Source of the DNA: DASXKD01 sp963703605 | Lineage (GTDB): Bacteria > Actinomycetota > Actinomycetes > Streptosporangiales > Streptosporangiaceae | Direction: 5' to 3' | Assembly: GCA_963703605.1 (NCBI GenBank) | Contig: CAVPFC010000059.1 | Span: forward strand, 1-64,000 | DNA length: 64,000 nt | Part shown: piece by piece, positions 32,863 to 41,390 of the stretch | Layout of the letters: each line of letters begins with the position of its first letter | Numbering within the stretch: the stretch's first letter is position 1 | Translations under genes and position numbers: made by a program | The notes under the pieces: generated by a model | What the model saw: the letters and a program-made list of their open reading frames with translations, nothing else | Databases searched by the model: none | What the model was told of the DNA's origin: nothing

Positions 32863-35800
32863 ACGCGTTCTCCGAGCAGACGAAGCTGGGGTGGCGACGC
32901 CATCAGGCCGGGGGCCGCGGCGGCGAAGCCGGACACGTCGGCGGTGGCTGCCACGGTGAGGCCCTGCTGGCGCAGCGCGGCGAGCACGCCGTCGCGGACC
33001 CCGGCCGCCGAGGTGAGCGTCGCCTGCAGCTGCGCCATCGCGGTGTGCTGGTCGAAGCTGTCGCTGGCCGGGGGGACCATCGGCGACCAGCCGAAAGTAC
33101 GCACCGGCATGTTGTCGGCGAGCAGCTCGGCGACCGGGACCCGCAGCGTGCTGCCGGCGGCCGGGGCGGCCGGCTGCAGGACGACACCGAGCAGCGCGTC
33201 GCTGACCGTGCCGTCGGTCTGCATCTGATTGGTGGTGCTGAGGTACACGCCCTTCGGGACGCCGCCGGTGCTTGCCGCCGCCTCCCACCGGTCCTGGTCG
33301 GGTGCGTTGCCGTGGTCGATCGTGATGGTGAGCGCCGCGTCCAGGCCGCCCGCGCCGGCGCCCATCGGTCCGACGCCGAGCTCGGTGGTCCAGCTTCCCG
33401 ACGGCGTGATCGTGCTGGCTGTGACCACGCTGGCGGTGGTGGACGGCACCTGGGTTAGCACGGTGATCCGCAGCGCCGCCGGAGACACCAGCCAGACCGT
33501 CTCGGCGGTGCCGAGCAGGCCCTGCGCTGCGCTGAGCGTGATCAGGGTGTCGGTGACGGTCGGCGACGGGGCCGCGCCAGCGGCGGCGGCCAGCGGGGCA
33601 CGCGGCGCGCCGGCGAGTTCGGCAGCGTTGGCCGCCGGCAGGAACGAATCGCGGAACTGGCTCCACCTCAGGTTTTCCGGCGGGGCGGGCGGCCCCGCGC
33701 CGAAGCCGATGGTGAACGAGATGATCGACAGGTCCACCCACGCGGTGCCGCCGAACGGCGGACCCCACAGCGTCAGGCTCACCCCGGCGTGCAAGGTGAT
33801 CCGGATGGTGGTGACCACCAGGTTGAGGGTGAACGAGATACCGATCGACACCCCGACCTTCGCCAGGTACTGGAACGGCTTGAACCGGACCAGGAAGTCG
33901 GCCTGCGCGTCGAACCAGGCGCTCAGGTCGCCGCTTTGCCAGGTCGCCTTCAGGTACCCGCCGGCCATCAGCACCGACGGGGTAAGCGCGAAGTACAGGC
34001 CGCCAGTGACCGACAGCCCGCCGGGCAGCTGCCAGCTCAGCGCCAGCCTCGGCACCTGCTGCGGATAGTAAGCCGGCGGGGTGAAGTACGGGTTATAGCC
34101 GCCCAGCGTGACGACGAAGTCGCCGGGCTGGGCGCTAGGCGGGAACCACGCATAGAACGCGAAGCCGCCGGTGAGGTGCGCCGCCGGGTCGATCACGTAC
34201 GACTTGGGGGTGAGCTGCGCGCAGACCGCGAGCTGGCCGTTGGCGGGCGCGATGTCGACCAGCACCACCATGTCGGCCTGGGCTACCGGCGTCACCGTCT
34301 CACCCTTGGCCGGCACGGGCACGCTGATCGTCGACTCGCCGAGCAGCGCGATCTCCACGTGGGCGCCGAACGCGACGGTGAGCAGGGCGAAGGACCGCAC
34401 CATCTCGAACGAGGTGAAGCGCACGCCTGCGGCCAGCCAGTCCTGGTTCGGCGCCACGTGGATGAGGTCGTTCAGCTGTGACTCGGTCTGGTTGGCGTCA
34501 AGCGTGCCCATCGCACCGGCGACCAGCGGGTAGCTCTCCACGCCGGAGATGCCAGGGAGCTGCAGGCTGCGGTTGTAGCCGAAGCCGCCGGCCAGGCCGG
34601 TCACGAAGAAGAACGCCGGCCCGCCGAGCGGCGCGTCGAGGAACAGGAAGGCGAACAGCGAGGGCTGTCCGTCCGGCGTCGTGGTGTAGGAGCCGAACGC
34701 GGTGACGCCGAACTGCGCCAGCTGCACGGTCAGCTCGCCGGTGTACTCGGCCAGTGTCGCTCCTGGCACCTTCTCCAGCCCGCCGCTGATGACCACGCCG
34801 CCGCCGCTGAACTGCACCTGCAGCCCGGCCAGGTCGAAGCTGGGCTTGTATTCCGGGCGGATCGGCATCGACGCCTGGAGCCCGGTGAGCCCGACGGTGA
34901 GTCCGGCCAGCGACACCGCCGCGTCGAGCAGCACCGACAGCTCGCATTGCGACGTGATGGTGAAGCCGACCCGCTCGAAGTGCACCGGGCCGAAAGACCG
35001 CTGCACGTTGATCCACAGCGCCTGCGGCGCGGGGCTGGCGCCGCCCGGTGCCCGGACGGCGATCGCCGCCTGCGACGACGAGGTGTCCGCTGGCGGCCCG
35101 CCGCCGGTCCCGCCGAAGCGCACCGTCAGCGTCTGGTCGACGGCTGTCCCCACCTTCAGCTCGGCGGAGAGCATCAGCCCGCTGTTGACCACCGGCCCGA
35201 TGACCGGCTGCGCGTCCGGCGGCACGACGGCGGGCAGTACGCCGCTGGCCCCCACGATCCGCAGGTTCGACAGCGAGATGATGTCGTCGCCGCTGGGCAC
35301 CAGTTCGCCGATGACGGCGATGGTGGTGAGGTCGAGCGTCACCGCGACGTTGGGCAGCACGCCGAAGGCGAAGCCCCACTGGCCCGACGCGTCCCGGCCG
35401 GCGACGAACGCCGCTTTGCCGTACGTTACCGATTCCGCCTCCATGGCCAGGACCCTGGCGTTGGCGGCGAAGTCGTAGCTGAGCTCCGCTGACTTCAGGT
35501 TCAGGTCCAGATCCGGGGGGATCGGCGGCGCCGGGAGGCCGACCGACGCGGCCAGCCGGTCGATCCCCAGGTAGTCGTCGCGGAGTGCTTCCCATTTCCC
35601 GGTGACGGTCTTGTCGGCTCCCTTTAGGTCCACAGTGACACTGAAGGAGGAATCGCCGAGCAGCAGTCCGCCGATGAGCTGGTAACTGTCGGCGGCCGAA
35701 TCCACGACAACCTGCAGGTCGCCGTCGATGTGCACGCCGAGGAACGGCAGCGTGGCCCCGGCCTCGACAGCGCCCCACAGCCTGTAGCTGGCCGACTTGT

Positions 35801-37130
35801 CGTCCTGTCTCTGCAATGCGGCGCCGAAGTCAGAGAACCAGATCTCCACGCCGTCGGGCAACGTGACCTGGCCATGGGACAGGCCGCGGACCACCTTGGA
35901 AAGCGGGATGTCGCCGGTAAAGCTCGCGGAGACGCTCAGCTCGTGGCTGTCCAGGTCATAGGTCGCCTCGACATCGAATTCGCCGTCGGTGACATCGGGG
36001 AACAGCCTCGCCTTGGCCTGAAACGACACCATCAGCGGCCCGGTGCCCAGCGGTGCCATGGCCGTCAGCTCGAGGCTGAGTTCCTCCAGGGTGAACTGAC
36101 CGTAGTGCCACGGCCCTGAGGAGCCGATGCTGGCACTCACCCCGGTCAGTTCCATCGTGGGGTCCAGCGAGATCGTGGCCGCGAGCCCCTTCAGGGTGAC
36201 CTGGCCGAAGTACGCGCTGAGCTGATCGGGTATCGAGTCCTGGTAGTTCACGTGAACCAGGGTCGCCATCGTGGCCGGGTCAAGCGGCCTGGCCGCCGGT
36301 CCGAGGGGCGACATGACGAAGGTGACCTCGGTGGCGCCGGAGCTGACGAGCACCGTGAAATCACACAGTGCAGCATTGTCGACACTGAGCGTGGTCGCGA
36401 GCGCTAGCCAGACGAGCAGCCCTGATTCCGGCGCGGGCGCGGTCGCGAGCTCGACGCGCGGTTTGTCGAGCGAGAAATATGGCACCTTGACGCTGCCGCC
36501 AAGCGGCGCGCTGAGGGCGAGCACGGGGATGCCGCGGCCCGGGGGTGCCAGGCCGGAGGGGTCGATCAGGCCGGTGAGCGGTGCCGGAGGCGGCGAGTCG
36601 ACGGACAGCAACTTCGTGGCCACTTCCAGCGGCCCGTGCAGCGTGACCAGGCTCAGCAGCTGCGAACCCTGCACCAGCGGCTGGACGGTCCGGTTCCAGG
36701 TATAGCTGTCCTGCGGCAGGGTGGTCAGCACGTAACACGCGTCGGTCAGGATCAGCTCGCTGAACGGCTCCCTGGCCAGGGCGGGGAACGCCGTACCGAG
36801 CGTCCAGCCCGCGGGCAGCCCGACGGCGACCCGGACGTCCGCGGTGCCGCCCGCCTGTGCCAGGAACGTCACGGTCACCGCAGCGGCCGCGACTCCGAGC
36901 AGCGTCCCGGTTCCGGACAGGGTCAGTGAGTCGCCGACGGCGGCGGGAACCTCGCCGGTATAGCCGACGGTCAGATCAGCATCGCCGAGAACGAGGTGAC
37001 CGCGCACGAGCACGTCGAGGCCGGCGCGCGGGGACAATCCGGCCTGAGCGAGAGTAGCCGCCGAAACAGTGATCGTGTGCCCCGCGTTCACCTGCGACTG
37101 CAGCAACCTGCGTAGATCGGCGAGACTCAC
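32859..37130 (-). CDS. Giant DUF6603-type protein, second gene of operon
   Basis: A 1423-residue protein, almost entirely predicted beta strand: short alternating hydrophobic segments, very few Lys and Cys, and many Gly, Thr and Val. The stretch around residues 830-880 (AFFFVTGLAGGFGYNRSL) and its surroundings match what I know of DUF6603, a large uncharacterised domain found in bacteria and some fungi. The N-terminal 330 residues precede that domain and include a hairpin-rich module. It has no signal peptide. Such repetitive amphipathic sheets could form a groove, barrel or fibre; I do not infer a function. The ATG at 37130 follows the nuclease-fold gene by 18 bp. Confidence 0.72.
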   Translation of the reverse strand: MSLADLRRLLQSQVNAGHTITVSAATLAQAGLSPRAGLDVLVRGHLVLGDADLTVGYTGEVPAAVGDSLTLSGTGTLLGVAAAAVTVTFLAQAGGTADVRVAVGLPAGWTLGTAFPALAREPFSELILTDACYVLTTLPQDSYTWNRTVQPLVQGSQLLSLVTLHGPLEVATKLLSVDSPPPAPLTGLIDPSGLAPPGRGIPVLALSAPLGGSVKVPYFSLDKPRVELATAPAPESGLLVWLALATTLSVDNAALCDFTVLVSSGATEVTFVMSPLGPAARPLDPATMATLVHVNYQDSIPDQLSAYFGQVTLKGLAATISLDPTMELTGVSASIGSSGPWHYGQFTLEELSLELTAMAPLGTGPLMVSFQAKARLFPDVTDGEFDVEATYDLDSHELSVSASFTGDIPLSKVVRGLSHGQVTLPDGVEIWFSDFGAALQRQDDKSASYRLWGAVEAGATLPFLGVHIDGDLQVVVDSAADSYQLIGGLLLGDSSFSVTVDLKGADKTVTGKWEALRDDYLGIDRLAASVGLPAPPIPPDLDLNLKSAELSYDFAANARVLAMEAESVTYGKAAFVAGRDASGQWGFAFGVLPNVAVTLDLTTIAVIGELVPSGDDIISLSNLRIVGASGVLPAVVPPDAQPVIGPVVNSGLMLSAELKVGTAVDQTLTVRFGGTGGGPPADTSSSQAAIAVRAPGGASPAPQALWINVQRSFGPVHFERVGFTITSQCELSVLLDAAVSLAGLTVGLTGLQASMPIRPEYKPSFDLAGLQVQFSGGGVVISGGLEKVPGATLAEYTGELTVQLAQFGVTAFGSYTTTPDGQPSLFAFLFLDAPLGGPAFFFVTGLAGGFGYNRSLQLPGISGVESYPLVAGAMGTLDANQTESQLNDLIHVAPNQDWLAAGVRFTSFEMVRSFALLTVAFGAHVEIALLGESTISVPVPAKGETVTPVAQADMVVLVDIAPANGQLAVCAQLTPKSYVIDPAAHLTGGFAFYAWFPPSAQPGDFVVTLGGYNPYFTPPAYYPQQVPRLALSWQLPGGLSVTGGLYFALTPSVLMAGGYLKATWQSGDLSAWFDAQADFLVRFKPFQYLAKVGVSIGISFTLNLVVTTIRITLHAGVSLTLWGPPFGGTAWVDLSIISFTIGFGAGPPAPPENLRWSQFRDSFLPAANAAELAGAPRAPLAAAAGAAPSPTVTDTLITLSAAQGLLGTAETVWLVSPAALRITVLTQVPSTTASVVTASTITPSGSWTTELGVGPMGAGAGGLDAALTITIDHGNAPDQDRWEAAASTGGVPKGVYLSTTNQMQTDGTVSDALLGVVLQPAAPAAGSTLRVPVAELLADNMPVRTFGWSPMVPPASDSFDQHTAMAQLQATLTSAAGVRDGVLAALRQQGLTVAATADVSGFAAAAPGLMASPPQLRLLGERV

Positions 37131-37148
37131 AATGCCACCTGGCCCGGT

Positions 37149-38606
37149 TTAGACATCGAAGACGAGCGCGAGGTGATCGCTGGTGGTGCGGATCTTCCCG
37201 AAGTTTCCCCAGTCATTGAAATATTCGCCATCGGCCGCCGCAGGCGGGTCTACCCCCCGGGGTTGCGGGATACGATCGCCTTGCTGGAGCGTCGTCGGCT
37301 GGTCGTAGCCGCCGGTGAGCTCGGGACCCACACCGGGCGGGAGATCGTCGTTCAGCTTGTCATACGGCTTCCCCACGACCGTGTTGACAATCGTCACCTC
37401 AGGGTTCGGCCCTATCACGTTTGGTGGGTAGCGGACCAAGGCATTGTCGATCGAGCCGGTATCCGAAACACTAGCGCTAGTGCTTCCGCTCCCCATGTAA
37501 CCAAAGCGCGGGTATACATTGTGCCGCGGATCGGTAGGCCCGTTATAACCATCGTTTTTATTAGCGTTATATGGTGTCGCTACGTATACGTCCTGCTCGT
37601 CTTCCCGGGTACGGTTCGGGAGCAGGTGGGTAAGGCAGAACGGGCGTCTGGCCCGATTCACCTTCCCCCCGGCATCCATCGGACTGAGCAGCATCCTGTA
37701 CCCGGCATTAACAAGTGAATAATAAGGGTTTCCGCTGTAGGTGAGCCTATCGTGGCTGAACGAGTCCACATTGAAGTCGCCGACGATCACGGTCACCTGG
37801 CCGGCGGGCTCGGGCTTCTGGATGACCTCAGGGATACCGCCGATCGCACTGGTCCCCCCTGCTGCGGATCGACCGTTCGTGCCGGGCGTGGTATGAATGG
37901 CGTACACGTTGATAAGCCGACTCCCAGCAGCATCCCAAAATCGCGTGCAGAACGGCGGTCGGCAGCCCTTGTTAGGAAAGTAGATATCGCCGCCGTGACT
38001 ATTCCAAAACCTCCATTGCCCGGCGCCCTGCCACTCATTGATGAGAGTGACTCCGTCCACGCTATACCACGTGCGGGTCAGCTGCAGCGCCGGTATGGCG
38101 TTACCCGGGTTGGGCAGACCAGTTAGCCAGGTATTGGCGCCGTAGTTTGCTAGGCTCGCCCGCGCGGCCTGAGTGTCCAGCATGCCCTTTGCGAGGCCGT
38201 CATTATCTATTGCATAGATAAAGGGCCCGGTGAACAGTAGCGAAGCGGCATTATAGAATACCGCCATTGATTCGCACTTCCCCTCTTCGCCGATTAGCAG
38301 CGGCGGAATCAGGCACCAGGTATTCGCCATGTCGCTGCGCATCTTGTTGAGCAGCTGGAACAAGCCCACTGCGGAAGATGTATCCGATGGCAGGACGACC
38401 CCATTCTTCGCGTTCCCCAGCTGGCGCGCGAAGACCTCGGCGACGATGATGATGTCGGGCGGGCGCCCGGGATGCACATTCGGTGAAAATACGTCCATTA
38501 TGTACGCCATACGATCGGACGCCGCAGTCGCATCACTTATTCTATTTCTGGCACTGACTGTGCCGAGAGAGAAGTTCTGGATGTTCCAGAACAGGATACG
38601 CGTCAT
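37149..38606 (-). CDS. Endonuclease/exonuclease/phosphatase (DNase I-fold) protein, first gene of operon
   Basis: A 485-residue member of the DNase I / EEP superfamily. Visible landmarks are the opening strand with the Asn of RILFWNIQNFS, the metal-binding Glu in PDIIIVAEVFARQ, the Asp-x-Asn motif in VIVGDFNVDSFSHD, and the terminal TSDHLALVFDV, whose Asp-His pair is catalytic. The family cleaves phosphodiesters in DNA, RNA, phosphoinositides or sphingomyelin; the substrate is not deducible. There is no signal peptide. Codon use is visibly more A/T-rich than in the five genes after it, which suggests separate acquisition. It heads the operon, starting at ATG 38606 with only a weak ribosome-binding site. 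Confidence 0.8.
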   Translation of the reverse strand: MTRILFWNIQNFSLGTVSARNRISDATAASDRMAYIMDVFSPNVHPGRPPDIIIVAEVFARQLGNAKNGVVLPSDTSSAVGLFQLLNKMRSDMANTWCLIPPLLIGEEGKCESMAVFYNAASLLFTGPFIYAIDNDGLAKGMLDTQAARASLANYGANTWLTGLPNPGNAIPALQLTRTWYSVDGVTLINEWQGAGQWRFWNSHGGDIYFPNKGCRPPFCTRFWDAAGSRLINVYAIHTTPGTNGRSAAGGTSAIGGIPEVIQKPEPAGQVTVIVGDFNVDSFSHDRLTYSGNPYYSLVNAGYRMLLSPMDAGGKVNRARRPFCLTHLLPNRTREDEQDVYVATPYNANKNDGYNGPTDPRHNVYPRFGYMGSGSTSASVSDTGSIDNALVRYPPNVIGPNPEVTIVNTVVGKPYDKLNDDLPPGVGPELTGGYDQPTTLQQGDRIPQPRGVDPPAAADGEYFNDWGNFGKIRTTSDHLALVFDV

Positions 38607-38986
38607 CGCCAGGCCGTCCCCCGCGCGGTCGGCCGCGCCGCGCCGTCCTTGCGGCCTTCACTTGCTGTCGGCAGGCAACGCGAACAACTACTAATCATAG
38701 AACCTTTGCCGCCTTTCGCCGGCCAGCGCTCCTGCGCGGGAAGGGCACCGGCTTCTTCGCGCGAATTCCCGCGTGCCTCGGGCCTTTTCGGCTTGACACC
38801 CGCGAGACGAGCCGACAAGAGGCGATTATTCATTCCATCCATTCGCAAGATCATCGGCATCAACGCCAACGGCTTGCCCCCGCCTTTTTCGCGGTGAGGT
38901 TCTCGAGATGCCAGTCCGACGTTTCCTTGTCGTGACTTTAGGCTAACATCGCGCGGGCCGGGCTATCAAGGGTTTCTAGTGCCGCG
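38607..38986. other. Upstream region of the six-gene operon
   Basis: About 380 bases between the operon start and the transposase relic. It must contain the operon promoter (minus strand), but I see no clear -10/-35 pair, operator or hairpin. Short open frames here look accidental. Confidence 0.4.
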
Positions 38987-39225
38987 TCATGCAACGTTGG
39001 TCTGGTAACCGGTCCAGGTGCGGATGACTGACTTGGCGGCGAAGTTGGTCTTGGGCTGGGCGTGGGCGTTGTGCCAGCGCATGTACTGTCGATCATCTCG
39101 CCTTGCCAGGCGTGGGTGCGGTGGTCGGTGCCGGCCAGGGCGAAGTACCGCAGCGCGGTGAATTCCGATTCGATCCAGTTCAGCCAGGAGGAGTAGGTCG
39201 GCAAGAAGACCAGCTCCAACCTGGC
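38987..39225 (-). pseudogene. IS630-type transposase relic (C-terminal end, frameshifted)
   Basis: On the minus strand LELVFLPTYSSWLNWIESEF then TALRYFALAGTDHRTHA is the characteristic C-terminal part of IS630-family DDE transposases, including the last catalytic Glu. After GEMID the frame shifts and homology continues in another frame as YMRWHNAHAQPKTNF, ending GYQTNVA. The N-terminal two thirds are missing. It is therefore a dead remnant. Confidence 0.75.
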
Positions 39226-39450
39226 GGCGGGGTTCCTGTTCGGGATCGGCAACCTGGCCCTGCTCGGCCTGGCCTCACGTGTGGGCACCGGCGTCGGCTT
39301 CACCATCGCCCAGCTCAGCCTGCTCGTCAACGCCAGCATCGGCATCTGGCTGTTCAAGGTCCCCCGCCGGGCTCGCGAGCAGCGAAACTCGCCACCGCCG
39401 GGATACTGAGCGCCGGCACCGGCGGCGCGCTCATCGGCGCATTGCGATAG
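39218..39450 (+). pseudogene. Relic of a GRP-type sugar/drug transporter C-terminus
   Basis: On the plus strand, NLAAGFLFGIGNLALLGLAS, VGTGVGFTIAQLSLLVNAS and IGIWLFKVP are typical of the last membrane helices of DMT/GRP-family transporters. The reading frame then changes, and the usual end (TAGILSAGTGGALIGALR, stop at 39450) lies in another frame. The N-terminus is lost where the IS630 relic begins, so an insertion cut the gene. Confidence 0.6.
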
Positions 39451-39785
39451 CGGCCGTCGCCGAATGGCACTGATGCATTCTGGCCAGCCCAGACCACAAC
39501 GAATCCTGCACCCTGCAGCCGCCGGGCTCATACTGGCCAGACGAGCCATGACCCCACACGGAACGCGGTCGGGTGAGTGCGTCAGCCGAGTGCGTGTGTG
39601 ATGGACATCAATGTCGGCGGCTGTGGATGCTGGCTCTCGTGAACAGGAGCCCCAACGGTGACGGCGAGAGTCCCCACGCCGTTCCAGCTGTCTACCGCCG
39701 TCGCTCTCGGACTTGCCTGCTTGCCCCCTGCATGCTCGACGGCAGCGAGAAATCCATGGGGGGATCAAGGTCGGCCCAGCCGGTG
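39451..39785. other. No gene seen
   Basis: About 335 bases between the transporter relic and the end of the XRE regulator gene. I recognise no coding sequence, repeat or RNA here. Confidence 0.4.
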
Positions 39786-40664
39786 CTAGACGTTTGCGGG
39801 CAGGTCCCCCGCCTTCTCGGTGGTGGCGGCCCAGCTGGCGAGCAGCTTGAGGCTGTCGGCGGTCGGCGTGCCTGCGGCGGCGGTGTAGGCGAGCAGGGTC
39901 AGTCCGGGGTGGGCGGGGAACTCCATAGCCTCGAAATCAAGATCGAGGACGCCGACGACCGGGTGGCGAATGCGCTTGTGGCCGGTGCGGTGGAACCGGA
40001 CGTTGTGGGCTGCCCACCGGGTACGGAAGTCTTCGCTGCTGGTGGAGAGCTCACCGATCAGCTCGATGAGCTGTTTGTCGTGCGGGTTGCTGCCCGCCTC
40101 GGAGCGGAGCATGGCGGCGATGTCGTCGGCTGCACGTTCCCAGTCCGCGAAGAACTCGCGGGCTGCCGGGTCGAGGTAGATGAACCGGGCGTTGTTCGCC
40201 GGCCTGCGGGGGTCGGCAAGCACGGGAGCGTAGAGAGCGCGGGCGAGGCGGTTGGCGGCGAGCATGTCGTGCCGGGCGTTGCGGACCCAGGCGGGCGCGT
40301 CGGTGATGGCGTCGAGGAACTGCTGGATGCCGTCAGTGATGCCGGAGTTCTTTACTCGCCGCTGGCGGGGGCGGGATGGCTGGGCGGCGCGGGCGAGGTG
40401 GAAGAGGTGGGCGCGCTCGGCCTCGTCCAGCTGCAGCGCGCTGGCCACGCCGTCGAGGACAGCGTCGGAGGCGCCGGTAAGGTTGCCGCGTTCCATCCGG
40501 ACGTAGTAGTCGATGCTGACGCCGGCGAGCAGCGCGACTTCCTCGCGCCTCAGGCCCTTGACCCGGCGGTTGTTGCCGCCGTAAGCGGGCAGGCCGGCCT
40601 GGGATGGCGAGATGCGCTCACGGCGCGAGATAAGGAACTCGCGGACCTGGGCTCGGTTATCCAT
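39786..40664 (-). CDS. XRE regulator with MmyB-like ligand-binding domain
   Basis: A 292-residue transcriptional regulator. The N-terminal helix-turn-helix carries the marker RRVKGLRREEVALLAGVSIDY of this subgroup. The C-terminal domain (about residues 105-285; NARHDMLAANRLARALYAPV, then WAAHNVRFHRTGHKRIRHPVVG) is the MmyB/PAS-like pocket, which in related proteins binds a hydrophobic ligand. The ATG at 40664 begins the family sequence. Regulators of this group usually sit divergently from short-chain dehydrogenase, aldo-keto reductase or oxidoreductase genes, as here, and repress them until a substrate appears. The promoter region shared with the redox cassette is about 100 bp. Confidence 0.88.
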   Translation of the reverse strand: MDNRAQVREFLISRRERISPSQAGLPAYGGNNRRVKGLRREEVALLAGVSIDYYVRMERGNLTGASDAVLDGVASALQLDEAERAHLFHLARAAQPSRPRQRRVKNSGITDGIQQFLDAITDAPAWVRNARHDMLAANRLARALYAPVLADPRRPANNARFIYLDPAAREFFADWERAADDIAAMLRSEAGSNPHDKQLIELIGELSTSSEDFRTRWAAHNVRFHRTGHKRIRHPVVGVLDLDFEAMEFPAHPGLTLLAYTAAAGTPTADSLKLLASWAATTEKAGDLPANV

Positions 40665-40766
40665 GCTTTCCACGGTAGGCGGGCGCCCGGCTGGCTGGGA
40701 GGTACTGGCGTTACCTGGAAAAGCAGTCACTCCCAAAGCTACAGGTCAGCGCCTTAACTGGACCGC

Positions 40767-40970
40767 GTGACCTCCCTCAGCGACACCTCCGTCAAGCCCG
40801 TGAGCCAAGGCCCCCGGCACAGCCATTTCGGCCGGGCCCGGCAGAACGGCTCACCGAAACCGAGCTGGAAAGAAATGATCATCCATCTCGCGTTCTATGC
40901 CGGCTGGCCGCGCGCCATGTCACCGATCACCCTGGCCCGTGAGCTGTTCCCCGGTGGGGGCGACCAGTGA
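40767..40970 (+). pseudogene. Truncated carboxymuconolactone decarboxylase-like gene
   Basis: 67 residues. Only the C-terminal helices of the CMD/AhpD-like family remain (WKEMIIHLAFYAGWPRAMSP then ITLARELF). Full members are about 110-140 residues and carry the core before this point. The first 24 residues look like a short leader followed by HFGRARQNG, so an internal deletion is likely. It overlaps the next gene by 4 bp (GTGA). Confidence 0.6.
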
Positions 40971-41362
40971 GCGGCGCCTGGACCGAACAGGAGCTGCGCC
41001 GCGTCGGCGAAGCCACCGAGCTGCAGATCGCCTCCCGCCGCCCCGGCGGGTCGCTGCGGCCCTACGTCACCATCTGGACCGTCCGGGGCAACGACGGCCT
41101 GTACGTGCGCTCGGCCTACGGCAGCGATAACCCGTGGTTCCGCCGGGCCGCCGTCAGCGGCTCCGGCCGCATCCGTGCGGGCGGCATCGAGCGCGACGTC
41201 ACCTTCACCCAGGCCAGTGAGCTCGACCCCAGCACGATGACCGCTATCGACGCCGCCTACCACACCAAGTACGACCGTTACGGCCCGCAGATCGTCGGCA
41301 CCGTCACCGGCCCGCATGCCGCCGCAGTGACCTTGCGCCTCGATCCCCGCGGCGCCGCCTGA
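40967..41362 (+). CDS. DUF2255 family protein
   Basis: A 131-residue protein matching the DUF2255 pattern: an N-terminal segment around ELQIASRRPGG, the block TIWTVRGNDGLYVRSAYG, NPWFRRA, and the end AYHTKYDRYG. The fold is a small beta barrel related to flavin/F420-binding split barrels, so a redox or cofactor-binding role is likely but unproven. The GTG start overlaps the stop of the CMD relic. It is followed after 28 bp by the aldo-keto reductase gene and so belongs to the cassette controlled by the divergent XRE gene. Confidence 0.82.
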   Translation: MSGAWTEQELRRVGEATELQIASRRPGGSLRPYVTIWTVRGNDGLYVRSAYGSDNPWFRRAAVSGSGRIRAGGIERDVTFTQASELDPSTMTAIDAAYHTKYDRYGPQIVGTVTGPHAAAVTLRLDPRGAA

Positions 41363-41390
41363 CCACAGCATTACCAGCGAAGGAGCACCG

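Noticed and set aside
24374..38606. Six-gene operon as a contractile injection or phage-tail system
   Set aside because: No sheath, tube, baseplate spike, AAA+ ATPase or tape-measure-like protein is visible; large size and beta content alone do not support it.
24374..38606. Six-gene operon as a polymorphic toxin secretion locus
   Set aside because: No signal peptides, RHS/YD repeats, two-partner secretion domain or immunity gene; the DNase I-fold protein is a separate gene at the front, not a C-terminal toxin tip.
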